A stretch of 64,000 bases of DNA from Cristatella mucedo (taxonomy: Eukaryota; Bryozoa; Phylactolaemata; Cristatellidae), in the NCBI GenBank assembly GCA_009760855.2, contig WPIO01000009.1:3219001-3283000 (forward strand), written 5' to 3'. Within the stretch, counting starts at the first letter, position 1, and every line of letters starts with the position of its first letter. Below are positions 48,440 to 59,689 of this stretch, in pieces. Below the pieces are notes generated by a model, which was not told where the DNA came from, made no database searches, and saw nothing but the letters and a program-made list of their open reading frames with translations. The position numbers and the translations under genes are program-made.

Positions 48440-49945
48440 TGGTTACTTGCAGCGAGTGTACTCATTTTTGAGACATATTGAAACTTCAAGTCGTGCTATT
48501 AAGTTCCAGTCTGATTTTAGAGCTAATCACTCCACCAAGTCGGCACTGCTTCGGGTGTATAACGATCTACTTAGAAATGCTGACATAGGTCGAGTCTCTC
48601 TGTTTGTTTCGCTCAATATTTCGGCAGCTTTTGATACCGTCGATCATCAAGCTCTTCTCGAGCGTCTCTCATATCGCCTGGGCATCATTGGCACTGTATT
48701 ACAATGGTTCAGGTCCTATCTATGTGGGAGACTCCAGAGTATTGATGTGAATGGACAAAAACTGTCCGAGGAACCTCTGAAATACGAAGTAGCTCGGAGC
48801 TAAACGCTTGGTCCGGTTCATTACACGGTTTATAGTCTCCCTCTTGCCGATGTGATTGCCAAACAACACTTAGGCTTTCACTTCTATGCAGATGACATTG
48901 AGTTGTACCTTTTCTTCTATCCCTCCCAGCACACAGCACGTCAAATTTTCTCAACTCTTGCATGACATCCGCACATGGATGGCAGTTAACCTTCTTAAAT
49001 TGAATGACGATTAAACCAATCTACGAAGTGCGATTCATAAATTGGAGAACCTAATGCTCAAAATTGGCTCTGCAAGTACATCTCCTGTTGATTCTGCACA
49101 CAATCTAGATTTTTTAATACAAAGTGACGTTTCACTGAACAACCGCGTCAGCTCCACAGTCAAGTCTGCCTACTTTCAGCTACATAACAATGCTAAAATT
49201 CGGGCTTGTTTAGAAATGGATACTACATGTAAATTGACTCATGCATTTGTGACGTCCTGCATTTATTTCTGTAACTCACTAATCGCTGATCTACCGACCT
49301 GTGAAATGAGGCGCTTATAGTCGGTGTAAACATCTGCAGCTGGTCTTTTCTGTCGTGAGCGTCCAAGTTGCCACGTCGCATCACTTCTCGCGGACCTGAA
49401 TTGGCTCCCAGTTAAGCAACACATCAACTTCCAAGGTTCTGTCATTTACTTATAGGTCCCTTCATTCTTTGGCTCCAGCCTACCTATCAGATCTACTCTC
49501 ACACAAGGCGAAGCATCGTACCACCCGCTGTTCGGATGCTACTCGTTTTCCTATGCCTCGTACGAGCCTCAAATCCTTCAGAGACCGTACCTTTAGTTCG
49601 TATAATATTAAAGACTGGAACTTACTTTCGACTTGCACCATGACATCCCCTGACTTGAACACATTTCAAAAGAAATTAAAAGCGCACATATTTATGATAG
49701 CATTTAGTGGGTCCTTGTGATTCGTCCTTTATTTGCTTATGCGCTGAAACTGTGCTTGCTGTTACTAACCATACTGGCATACTGACTTGTGCATGTCACC
49801 CCAAACCATTTTATTGTTGTTGTTTTATTGAGCATGCTACCGCTAACCATTCGATCTTTCCTCTTTTGCAGCCAATGTAAAGTGTCTAGAAAGAGAGTAA
49901 GTTCTCTGAGAGTGCTAAATCAATTGCATTATTATTAATATCATT
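48440..49945 (+). mobile_element. LINE-A copy 8, long but decayed
   Basis: Starts around the RT fingers (HIETSSRAIKFQSDFRANHS) and continues ALLRVYNDLLRNADIGRVSL. A stop follows EVARS near 48803, and HFYADDIELYLF is visible at about 48880. A region is deleted near 48955, and later frames are 49042-49320 and 49469-49720. It ends with GTGTCTAGAAAGAGAGTAAG and ATTATTATT. It is more diverged from copies 1 and 3 than they are from each other. Confidence 0.85.
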
Positions 49946-50609
49946 TTTCTGATGGTGTTCTTGCACGCTGGTATGAGAAAGAAAAGTAATGAAAGCAATG
50001 AAGTTCTTGCGATCTTAAGAATATTTTGTAGTAACCGACTTAAAACTCAGGAGAAATATCAAGAAAATACTTGTAACATTTGTCATACAATTGAATATTT
50101 GCTTAGAATACCTTTCAAAAATACAAATGCGTTAGAAACGGGATTACAAATTCTGGAGACTTCTACATAATGAAAATTAATTGTGCAAACCATCTATAAC
50201 CAGGATGAAAACCGCGAGAAAAGTATCTACATCTAACGCAGTTACCAATTTCTGCATCATATGCGTCTTTTACCTAAGAATTTTGAACCCTGATAGATCA
50301 ATGCACATGCGTGAAGCTTGTAGAAATGCATTCGTGTGACTTCTTTACAGATTCATTTTTGGTGTAGCTTGGTGACTTGTAAATTCCACAGCTTTGCCAA
50401 TGCTTCACGTAGCAGAGAGATATTTGAAAGGCAAGTTTTTTGTTTGACTCTGCTTGATTGGCATGATCCTACAAATTTTTTTGATTTCGGTAGGATAAAT
50501 TGTGCCGCACCCTTCCATGATGGCAGAAAATAAAGCTCAATAGTATTTGATAACGTGTGCAGTAAAATATATTCAACCGAAATCAGAACTTTTTTCCGCA
50601 ATAATTTTG

Positions 50610-51690
50610 TACAATAGGTATGTACAACAATGTACAGCAGGGTATCAAATGGTTTGTCTTTGGCCCTCTTCTTTTCAGTATCCGCACTCTACCACCAGCC
50701 AATGAAATCGCCAAAGACAATCTCGGCTTTCATTTCTATCTCCGTGGCATCCAGCTCTACCTATCCTTTGACCCTGCTCATATTCCCTCCTCATTTGATG
50801 CACTCAATTTCCTTATTGCCTGCACCAAGTAAATTCAAGTTTAAGCGGCTGCTAACTTCCTGAAGTTAAGCGATGATATGACTAGCCTGCTAGTTATAGG
50901 GAAACCTAGTGTCACCTGAAAGTAAGAAGTTCTAACCCTCAAGATTTTTTCTGCTAGCTACATTTCACTGACGTTTGCCCGTAATCAAGGCATGCAATTT
51001 CAAAAAGGTTTGTCGTTAGATGAACGCACTTCCTCAGTGATCAAATCGGCCAACTTTCAGTTACAGAGCTATGCCAAAATCGTGACCTGCTTGCATAAAA
51101 GTACAACAGCCCAAACGGATCACACGTTTTTGAGATGGTGTCTAGATTATTGCAAAGCAATTTTTTCAGGACTCCCTGCATGGGTCCTTAATCACCTGTA
51201 GCTGGTAAAAACTTAACGGCTCGTCCGGTCTGTCATAAATGCTGTAGCTACCAGATCACCCTACTGCTGTGTGGACGTCACTGGCTCCCTATCACGTGTC
51301 GAGTCAATTTTAAAATCTTCAGCCTGGCGTACAGGTCACTTCACTAGATGTAACCAGCCTGCCTGTTCGAGCTTCTCGTTCCTCCAGTCAAGTGCTCTCG
51401 ACCCTCTCAACTCCTCAGCCTCCAGTCACATTGCCGCTCATCGCACTACATTGATGTCTTTTGTTGATCGACCCTTCAGCTCGAATGCACAAATGTCTGG
51501 AAATTGTTTCCGGTTAAGGTGAATACAAGCGACATGCTCTTATTAATACTACCAGCTCGTACCTGTGAAAAATCACGGAAAACTCTAACTTTACTTTAAA
51601 ACCAATCGCACTTTCTTTGTAGCAAATGTAAAGCGCCTAGAGAGAGGTTGAGTTCTCTGAGGGCGCTGCATCAAATACATTATTATTTTT
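50610..51690 (+). mobile_element. LINE-A copy 9, strongly diverged
   Basis: The RT region FVFGPLLFSIRTLPPANEIA is followed by LGFHFYLRGIQLYLSFDPA, where YADD has become YLRG. The tail is AGCGCCTAGAGAGAGGTTGA and ATTATTATT at about 51685. Confidence 0.8.
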
Positions 51691-52094
51691 ATTAACAATG
51701 TGCCTTAGTGTTGGCAGACCTAACTTGTGAGCGAGCCACGCTTACTGCCAAGCTTCTTAGATAATGAAGAAAAATCTGCAAAAAAGGAAAACTGAAAAAG
51801 ATTTAATTCAAAATTAAATAACAATGTTCTACACAGAATGATTACATGAAATTATTTATTCGTCAGCCACGGGTAAAGAATCGGAATTGAGTTGCCAGTA
51901 CGGAGCGTAAAGATTTGACGATTATCTTAAAATTTATATTCCCGTTACGTTAGCTACGTGAAGAATAACTCCTAGATTGTATTTATACATGTCCCTAGAT
52001 AACCAACGGCAGGCCCAGCAAGGCATGTTCAATTTCAATTACGAGAGTGCATTTGCACACATGCAAATTAAAAAATTATCCCATTGGGATATAA

Positions 52095-52715
52095 GAATAA
52101 CAATAATCATAATACACTTGATAAAGCGATCTCAGAGAACTCAATCTATTTCTAGGGGCTTCGCATTTGCTGCAAAGGAAACACGATTGAATGGTGAGTG
52201 GTATCATGCTTGATAAACAATATGAAAAACATGGTTAGGGGTGACATGCACAGAGTCAGCATGCAAGTGTGTTAGTGGCAGCATGCACAGTGTCACGCAT
52301 AAGCACACGAAGGACGAATCACGGGGATCCACGAAATGCTACCATAAATATACGCGTTTTTTTAAATCTGGTCAAGTCAGGGAATGCCGTGACAAAAATC
52401 GGGAGTGAGTTCCAGGCTTTGGGAGCATACGAACTAAATGCACGGTCTCCAATCTCCAAAGGATTTTAGGTTTGAACGAGGTATAGGTAAAACAGTTGGA
52501 TTCCGAAAAGCAGGTGGTACGATGCTTAGTCTGCGGAGGCAGTAAATCTGATAGGTAGGCTGTAGCCAAAGAATGAAGTGACCTAAAAGTGAGCGACAAA
52601 GCCTTGTAGTCGGTCCGTTGCTTGACTGGTAGCCATTGCAGGTCGACGAGATGTGGTCTGATGTGGCAACTGCGACGCTCACGACAGACATAGCCTGGCT
52701 GCAGCCTGTTATGCT
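52095..52715 (-). mobile_element. LINE-A copy 10, truncated
   Basis: AATAACAATAATCATAATAC then ACTTGATAAAGCGATCTCAG. The decayed RT C-terminus at 52372-52599 contains [20 protein letters not shown]. Confidence 0.85.
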
Positions 52716-52864
52716 CATCATTTGTGTACCGTTATTGGTATACTAAAAATAAATCACAAGGACATATAAGCGTAACATCAGTGTCGGCAACTCATTAACT
52801 CACTAACTAACAAGCCAACTAACCTAGCTCATTAAAGAGGCAGGTTATACATTAAAGTAAAGGT

Positions 52865-53035
52865 CGGCTGATCAAACAGCTTTATTTCATATTTTGGCGT
52901 GAGAGCCTTCACGGCTATCAGCACTGCCTGTAGTGAGCAATAAAGAATTGACTGCTGCAGGACTGGAACCCGTGACCACGTCAATGAAGTTTCAGCACCT
53001 TACCCCTCGGCTAAGATTCCGGGGTGAGGATTTGG
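52865..53035 (-). repeat. SINE-B copy
   Basis: AAACAGCTTTATTTCATATT, GAGCCTTCACGGCTATCAGC, GACTGGAACCCGTGACCACG (box B region, reversed) and CTTACCCCTCGGCTAAGA head. Confidence 0.75.
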
Positions 53036-53148
53036 CTCAGCGTTGTCGAGCCTGTGCAGCACGCTGTGGTACCTGTCACGCAGCCGCTTGCATCTCAAAT
53101 AGGAAGTAGATTTGTGGGTGATGCTAGACAATGCTGCCTGGTTTTGCC

Positions 53149-53204
53149 TGTTGTCTCTATTCGTTACTGACAATGGTACCTGCTAGTAACGAATAGAGAC
53201 AACA
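53149..53204. repeat. Perfect 20 bp inverted repeat with 16 base loop
   Basis: Arms 53149-53168 and 53185-53204 are exact reverse complements. The arm core is CTCTATTCGTTAC on the left and GTAACGAATAGAG on the right. Confidence 0.93.
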
Positions 53205-53579
53205 AGGTTCCAGGCTTTCCAGGCCTTAGAGCCCACGTAATTAATTTTCTATCCCTGTCAGGTTGTTTCCATAACCCCTCTTAGGATATTCCAGGTGCAG
53301 ACTTGCACTACTAGATTGGACGCAGTTGTTCTCTTCACGTTGGCCCTCGCATCTTAGGAAAGAGTGTACAGATGTTCCAGAATACGGCTGCCGGTTTTCG
53401 ACGAACAAATGATTCTGCGTCCCTCATCAGCTGTTGTTTCTAAGGCTCCTTAATAGTTCTACTTATCTCGCCTGCTGTCGTCGACGCACGCGATTAAATT
53501 AGCAAGGGATAATACAATAAAACTATTGTTTCCTCTGGTGTTAGCCCTTAGAATGCACTACCTCTAGGAACTTGCACGC

Positions 53580-53725
53580 CTTGCTGGATTGGCAAAGTGG
53601 TTAAGGCGCACGCCTCGAACTAGGTGAAGGATTAATTGACCGAGGTCATGGGCTCAAGCCTTGCAGTATGCATAGTGCGCATAAATAGAGCTTAAGTTCT
53701 GAGGCGCTATACAAATGAGTTGTGT
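53580..53725 (+). repeat. SINE-A copy, full, plus strand
   Basis: Box A TGGCAAAGTGGTTAAGGCGC, box B GGTCATGGGCTCAAGCC, then AATAGAGCTTAAGTTCTGAG, GCGCTATACAAATGAGTT. The best plus-strand example of the family. Confidence 0.85.
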
Positions 53726-53814
53726 TTTTATTTATATTTACAAGGCGAAGGCGAGGAGGGAAGAAAAAAAGAAGCAAAGTACTCCCACCCTGTCTGATTA
53801 AAGAATATTTAATA

Positions 53815-53852
53815 GATTTGTGTAGCATCCTAAGAGAACTTAATCTCTATTC
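53815..53852 (-). repeat. SINE-A tail fragment fused to LINE-A
   Basis: TTTGTGTAGCATCCTAAGAG, AACTTAATCTCTATTCAG is a minus-oriented SINE-A tail. The next base begins LINE-A RT sequence in plus orientation. Confidence 0.65.
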
Positions 53853-54385
53853 AGTCAAGTCGGCTTACTTTCAGATACATAAAACTGCCAAAATTTGGGC
53901 TTGTTTAGACAGGGATACCACATCTAAATTGGTTCATGCCTTTGGGGCGTCTCGTCTTGACTTCTGTAACTCACCGCTTACTGGTCTACCGGCCAATTCA
54001 ATCAGGCAATTACAACTGATGCAAAACTCTGCGGCTAGGCTCGACTGTCGCGATCGTCGCAGTTTCCTCGTAACACCACTTCTTACCGACCTGCACTGGC
54101 TACTAGTCGAGCAACGGATCGACTTCAAGGTTTCGCCACTCACTTTTAGGTTCCTTCATTCTTTGGGTCCAGCCTACCTATCAGATCTACTCATCCACCA
54201 GGCTACGTATTGTACAACCCACTTTTCGGAAACTAGTCGTTTGCCTACACCCCGTACGAGCCTCAAATCCTTCGGAGGCAGCGCCCGAGGTTCGCACGCT
54301 CCTAAAGCCTGGAATTCACTCCCGACTTGCGTCACTACATACCATGTTTTGACCACACTTCAAAAGAAACTAACAACCGCCTCTT
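53853..54385 (+). mobile_element. LINE-A copy 11, part 1
   Basis: RT C-terminus: [54 protein letters not shown] and [16 protein letters not shown]. Interrupted at about 54385 by a gag-bearing insert and resumed at 55142. Confidence 0.85.
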
Positions 54386-55141
54386 CCGGCTCTGCCGCTA
54401 TCTCTGCCGTCGCCTCAGCGGGCTCCACTGACGTCTGTGCTGGCTCTGCCTCGTCGCCTGGCACACCGTCCGCGATTGCTTCTGCCACTTCTGGTCACTT
54501 CTATCGGCATCCTCATTCCAACCAGCGTTTATCATATCCGAGCGCAGCAGTTGCTCCTCACCGGCCTCCACCTCCAGCCGTTTATAGCGCTATCACCTCC
54601 GCTTTACTGACACTCTGCAAGTCCATCCTCCAAAGTCTCTCCTCACCTACAGGGCTTGAAAAAACCTTCAAAAGTATTGCACGCAGCTGGGTGTAGTCGT
54701 CTTGCACTTGCACCGAGTCAGGAAGGTTCGCAGTGCACGTTAATGCACCGCCTGCTACGAACACAATTATGTTCATGTGCCACAAAGCTGGATCGACACC
54801 TCTTTCATTAAGCCTTCGGTCTGAGTCGAGCAGCCAGTTGAGGAAGTCGTCCCCGACGTAATAGTATTCCAGCATCATCTCCTGGTGTGGCTACTCTGCC
54901 GTTTCTGCCAAAATAGCTTATAGTTTGACATTCTCTAAGCGGTAGATACGCGATACAACAAATAATAGCGTAGTGGGCTCGAGTAAGCTTATTCATACGG
55001 GCGCGGCACCTAGCCAGTACGCGACTGCCCACCCAGCGTCCTCGACCAAACTGCCGGGCCTTTGGCGCCGGTTACATAAATACCACTGTCATTAATCACA
55101 ACAGGCCATAAGCCAACGACAGTGCCATAATTTCAAAATAG
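54386..55141 (-). mobile_element. Gag-like insert nested in LINE-A copy 11
   Basis: An insert of about 756 bp with ACAAC next to both junctions, a possible 5 bp target duplication. The minus-strand frame 54878-54582 contains DDFLNWLLDSDRRLNER, VFVAGGALTCTANLPDS and DDYTQLRAILLKVF. The pattern (amphipathic helices, 'A…L' block, DY…L…F) is like an LTR-retrotransposon capsid. After a stop at 54582 another frame (YKRLEVEAGEEQLL) continues. No RT or LTRs were seen, and the source element is unknown. Confidence 0.45.
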
Positions 55142-55410
55142 CCACAACAACGCATCTATTTATTGCAGCACTTAGTGGGTTCACGTGATTCATTCTTTGT
55201 GAGCCTTATACGTGTTGACACGTGCATGCTACCACTGACCATACTAGCATGCTGACCTCGTGCATGTCACCCGCAACGATGTTATGCTTGTTCATTGAGC
55301 ATGCTACCACTAACCATTTGATCATACTTCTTATATAGAAAATGTGAAGTGCCTAGAAAGAGATTGAGTTCTCTGAGGTCGCAATAGCAGATTATTTATT
55401 ATTATTATAT
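55142..55410 (+). mobile_element. LINE-A copy 11, part 2 (3' end)
   Basis: Resumes CGCATCTATTTATTGCAGCA, CTTAGTGGG, then TGACCTCGTGCATGTCACCC. Ends GTGCCTAGAAAGAGATTGAG and a degenerate ATT tail at 55390-55410. Confidence 0.85.
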
Positions 55411-55419
55411 TTTTATTAT

Positions 55420-55535
55420 TCAGATGGTTCACATACGCATCGGGGCTTGAGCCCACGACTTCGGTCACCAAATGCATTCACCCTGACCTTGGTTCGAGGC
55501 GGGCACCTTAACCACTGAGCAAACCAGCGGGGTAA
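55420..55535 (-). repeat. SINE-A copy
   Basis: Minus strand: GCTGGTTTGCTCAGTGGTTA head, GTCGTGGGCTCAAGCCCCGA box B, then TGCGTATGTGAACC. The LINE-like tail is replaced by the preceding ATT run. Confidence 0.7.
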
Positions 55536-55653
55536 GACACTTATTGCTCAGCTGACCATTCTCTCCGGCTGAAGACTCTCGCAGACCATTTAGGCTGTCT
55601 TGCACTGCTACCTCTGTGCTGCTTATATCATCGAATGTCCTCCTTTTTTGCTT

Positions 55654-56126
55654 TGTAGGGCGAAAGACCGCTAAGCAAAACACATTCGTAAGTGATAACT
55701 CTTTAATGAGCGGAACAGAGCGCCAAGCAGTAGCTCAGCAGAATGTGTTCAGGTGTTGCGTTTATGCGTGCTGACACTGTGCATGCTGCCACTAACCACA
55801 CTTGCATGCTGACACTGTGCATGTCACCCCTAAACATGTTATTCATGCTATTTATCAAGCATGATATTACTCACCATTCAATCGCGTTTTCCTTTAAGCA
55901 AATGTATAGCGCCTAGAAAGAGATTGAGTTCTCTGAGGGCGCTTTATCAAGTGCATTATTATTATTGTTAAGAGTCGCACGGCGGCCGGCCTACTCTGTC
56001 TACGGTTTCAAGGTGCTTTGGTGCATCGTGGCGGGGCAATTGCTGATTGGTAGCTGTGCCGGGCCAACTTGGTGACTTGCATTGTGGTTGGTCCCTTCGG
56101 CAAACGCACTAAGGCTTTGAGTGACA
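55654..56126 (-). repeat. LTR-like repeat, copy 3, split by LINE-A
   Basis: Plus strand starts TGTAGGGCGAAAGACCGCTA and ends GGCTTTGAGTGACA. The shared core TTTAATGAGCGGAACAGAGC lies at about 55711. The two halves (55654-55751 and 55973-56126) match one continuous stretch of copies 1 and 2, with LINE-A copy 12 between. Confidence 0.65.
55752..55972 (+). mobile_element. LINE-A copy 12, 3' end only, nested in LTR copy 3
   Basis: GCGTTTATGCGTGCTGACAC to AGCGCCTAGAAAGAGATTGA and a short ATT tail (about 55957-55970). A typical 220 bp 3' fragment. Confidence 0.85.
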
Positions 56127-57734
56127 ACAGTGTACGCATCCCGTTCAGGTGACTACAGAAGACTTCGAGAGCCTCCAAAAGGCGCGTGGTAGCCTACTCG
56201 GCAGTACTCCTTTCTTGGCAGCTGTGCTTCTCACATTCCGTTGTTGCTTGAGAGGAAATCTGGTGCCTGGATACACACTGAAAAAAGTTTAGCCATTTCA
56301 GTGCTAAGTAAAAGAAGTCCCCAATAATAAAACACGCTTAATAATTGTGACTATGCGGATTACAGAGGAAAACGGATGCGATGAGACCTCCGGAAGTAGT
56401 AAAATGGGCGGAGCCGAGTTTTTTTTGTTGGAGGGGTTGCCCAGGCAAGCATGGCGTACGCCGTGAGATTAACATGGCGCCGCCCACTCGGATTCTGACC
56501 GGGTTCATAGTTTAGGGCTATTGTCATGGAATGCCTCAACAGTATCGGCCTCTCCCCTCGATACATTAACTACGTGTCTCGAAGCAGGATAACGGCTCTG
56601 GTAGGTCTCGGCAGCGCCGCCAGTTATTGCAGGCAAACCGGCCGCTGGTTGCTGGCACACCCCGATGGTTAGCTCGCACGTCGGCTTCTCATTGCGTTAC
56701 AGCACTTCCCGTGATCACAACGGTTTTTGAAGGTCGAATATGCAAACCAATATAAGCTTAAATATTGTTAGTTTTTATTCCTCGTGCGTCAGTTCTATGT
56801 TTCTTTTTCCGCTAGTCTGCTATAACAGGAAACTAACTTTCTGAACTCAGCTCTGTAGAATAAGCGTTTGCCTATTAATTTTATTCTGCTCTCAGAATCA
56901 GAGGATAAGTAATGAAAAGTTTGAACATTGTGCGCTATTTGTTCTGCTCACACTGAAGCCCCCTGCCGCCGTTTCGGCTTGCGTTTTGTGAGTTCTTTGA
57001 CGAACGTGTCACTGCAGGGGACATTGGGGTGGTGTTGGCCGTACTAAACTAACGAAGCTGCAGTGGAGGCTTGTGCCCAAGCCTCAAATCTTATGTACTC
57101 TAATCGGTTTGGCTTTCCTTGCAAAATGGGGGAGGACGATGAGGTCAAGAGAAGGTTTCCAACCAAACATTATCGACCACGTCGAAGGGCAACGAATGAG
57201 ACGAGGGCAACTTTTGGCCGTTTGTCAAGCAGTTCTTCACGGATTACATGTCTGAACTGTTGTTGCTGTTGCTGTATAAGCAACTTCTCAACCATCGCTT
57301 TGCGATGGCTGTATAGCCACGCTGGTCCTGTGATGGCCCCAACCACTTGCAGGCTTGTGTGGTCTTGCTCTTTCTCATCGCCCTCTGTGGCAGGCATCGC
57401 TTCGTGCATTCGTGGTCCTCATCTCTCTGTCCAACTGCTTGCAGCAGGATGCTATAAGTACTAACTCAAGTGTTTTTCCCCAGGTCTATTACAATGTCGA
57501 GTTTCTTGTTACTAACTTTGTTGCTACTTATCTTTTAATTGAATATACTTTGGATAGCATTTGCCTCGACACGTCTCTCCATTCACAAAGGCTTTTACAC
57601 GTAGGAGTTGGAATTCTACAAGGCGAAGTTGTAAAGGGGTGAGGAGTTCTGTCCCTTACCAAACTGGGATTTATCCCCCATCAGATTTATTTATAATTCA
57701 CGTGTACTGGTGGAACCATCGCTGTGCGAATTAG
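56127..57734. other. Unassigned interval
   Basis: Opposing frames at 57063-57464 (plus) and 57170-57409 (minus, with a short Gln run from a CTG tract) have no recognised domain. Nothing supportable. Confidence 0.5.
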
Positions 57735-58010
57735 TCATGTAATGTAATGTACCTCCGTCTTTTACTCCTCCAAGCCACAAAAAACTAAGTGGCTGCTAGT
57801 CAGGAGTTTTTCATAGCAAACTCAAAGCCCAAGCGCCTTTCTACGTGCACAGATAGGTAGCCAAGAGACTTCATCTCTCGAAACAAGGTGAATGTGAGTA
57901 TCATAGCTGAGTCAGCAGGGCAGTCGAGAAAGTCAGTAGCATGGAAGCAGTTCAAGACGGCAGGAAAGGAAGTGCCAAGTGTCAGCAGAAGCAGCAGTAG
58001 CAACGATAGC
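57735..58010 (-). mobile_element. LINE-B copy, 3' end
   Basis: ATGTAATGTAATGTACCTCC terminus, then the reverse complement of the LINE-B 3' region seen at 16860-17100, for example GGTAGCCAAGAGACTTCATC. Confidence 0.8.
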
Positions 58011-58514
58011 TATCATTTGATTCAACAATGGCTATGATGTTGCCGTTCTGCTTCCCATAGATAGTCAACGACCAATGTCCAAGCATTGCAGTCTAAAAGA
58101 TACAGATTTCATGTGATTTACTTTAAAAAATATGAAATCGTTTTTCTTTCATCAATCTAGAGTAATAGAAAAATAATGAGCTAATAACGATGAAGCAAAG
58201 CAGAGTATCAAGTTCAAGGTCACACGAGGACATGCATGATAATACTTAACCAACCTACACGAAAGATGTACTTGTATAACAGATGCACGAACAGAACCAA
58301 ACTCACATTCCAAATTTCACATTGTTCGGCGAAGTATTAGCCAAGCTATGAAATTTACAATGCACTAAATTAGACTGAAAGGAAGTGGGCTGACAGGTGC
58401 AAGTATGTGCCGAAACTAGCTGCAAGCATTTACTTCGATGTTTTTAAGTGCAACAAGTCGGGATGCAAGTTGCAGCTAACCTTAGATTAGCTTTGTAGAG
58501 GAGCTCAGAGTATA
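58011..58514. other. Unassigned interval
   Basis: Nothing recognised. Confidence 0.5.
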
Positions 58515-58890
58515 AGACCCACATGGCCTGCTGCGGCTTGGCTCCTCCATACCTAGCTGCTGCACCAGTTTCAGCCTCATTGTGCCCTCAGGTCCTGTAT
58601 GGACAATAAATTAGCTGTTCTATTCCTGCACTTAAAAGACCGTTGCCGACTATGGCTCATCCTTTCCAGTGGTCCTGAGCTGCTGCTTCCATGCTACTCA
58701 CTACCACAATTGCTCTCCTGACTCTGCTATGCTTGCCACTTTCTTTTTGTTGCTTGAGATGAAGTCTGTTGGCTACCGAATGCGTACCGAAAGCCGCTTA
58801 GGCTGTGAAACCACTATACAAAACTCTCCTGTGTAACACCCACATAGTCTTAGTGGCTTTATGAAGTAACAGACAGAGATACGTTACATA
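58515..58890 (+). mobile_element. LINE-B copy, 3' end
   Basis: GCCTGCTGCGGCTTGGCTCC corresponds to the family 'HGLAPSYLAEL' region. It continues to CCGAATGCGTACCGAAAGCC and AACAGACAGAGATACGTTACAT. Compared with copy 1 part of the 'GDRSFSSAGP' region is deleted. Confidence 0.8.
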
Positions 58891-59124
58891 AGCTATCATC
58901 ACTACTGATGGTTTTGCGGTTTGTAAAACCTCTGCCTACATCATTGCACCCTCCAAAGCCAAGACAGGAAGTTCCATCTGGTGCCAACAAAGACAGCCGA
59001 TGACCGCGAGGCCAATTCTTAAACAAGCTGGATTAGTATTTCAGCAGAAGCCGCAGAACGACCCAACGATTGCCTTGAAAAGGCAGTTTCATTTTGCTTT
59101 GACTAAGGCAGTACACGGTGCTAG

Positions 59125-59438
59125 ACAGGTACGCAACGATAACTACTCTCCTACTTACGCAACGATAACTACTCTCCTACTGCCGACTATGGCACATCTT
59201 TTTCAGCGGTCCTGAGCTGCTACTTCTATGCTGCTCACTACCTCAACTGCTCTCCTGACTCTGCTATGCTTCACACTTTCTCTCTGTTGCGTGAGACAAA
59301 GTCTGTTGGCTACCGAATGCGTACCGAAAGCCGCTTGGGCTGTGAGTGCGCTATACAAAACTCTCCTGCGTAACACCGACGTGGTCTTTATGACTTTGTG
59401 GAGTTACAGACGGAGATACATTACATTACGGGACCAAC
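59125..59438 (+). mobile_element. LINE-B copy, 3' end, with short tandem duplication
   Basis: Starts at GTACGCAACGATAACTACTC. A 26 bp unit is duplicated (59130-59155 and 59156-59181). It then follows LINE-B to GAGTTACAGACGGAGATACA and TTACATTACG. Confidence 0.82.
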
Positions 59439-59689
59439 ACAGTCTGATTGCAAGATGCTGTGGTTATTGGTATGAGCAGCTACTAGTTGGGCCCCTCAAC
59501 AGGACAGTTATACTTATTTCTACTACTTCTCCTTGGCTTTTTTGTCTTCTAGCCTAAGCTCCTGTTTTTTTTCAGAAGCCGACTTGTTCTTGGCTTTGGC
59601 ATTGTTTTCTGTCTGCTTGTGACTCTTGTGCCTTTGATTCGTGACCTCTGGGCAACTTTTTATACCATATCGCCCCTCCTAAGTATCAC

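Noticed and set aside
57063-57464. 133-codon plus-strand frame and the opposing 79-codon minus-strand frame
   Set aside because: The Cys/Gln runs come from a CTG/CAG tract; no recognisable domain in either.
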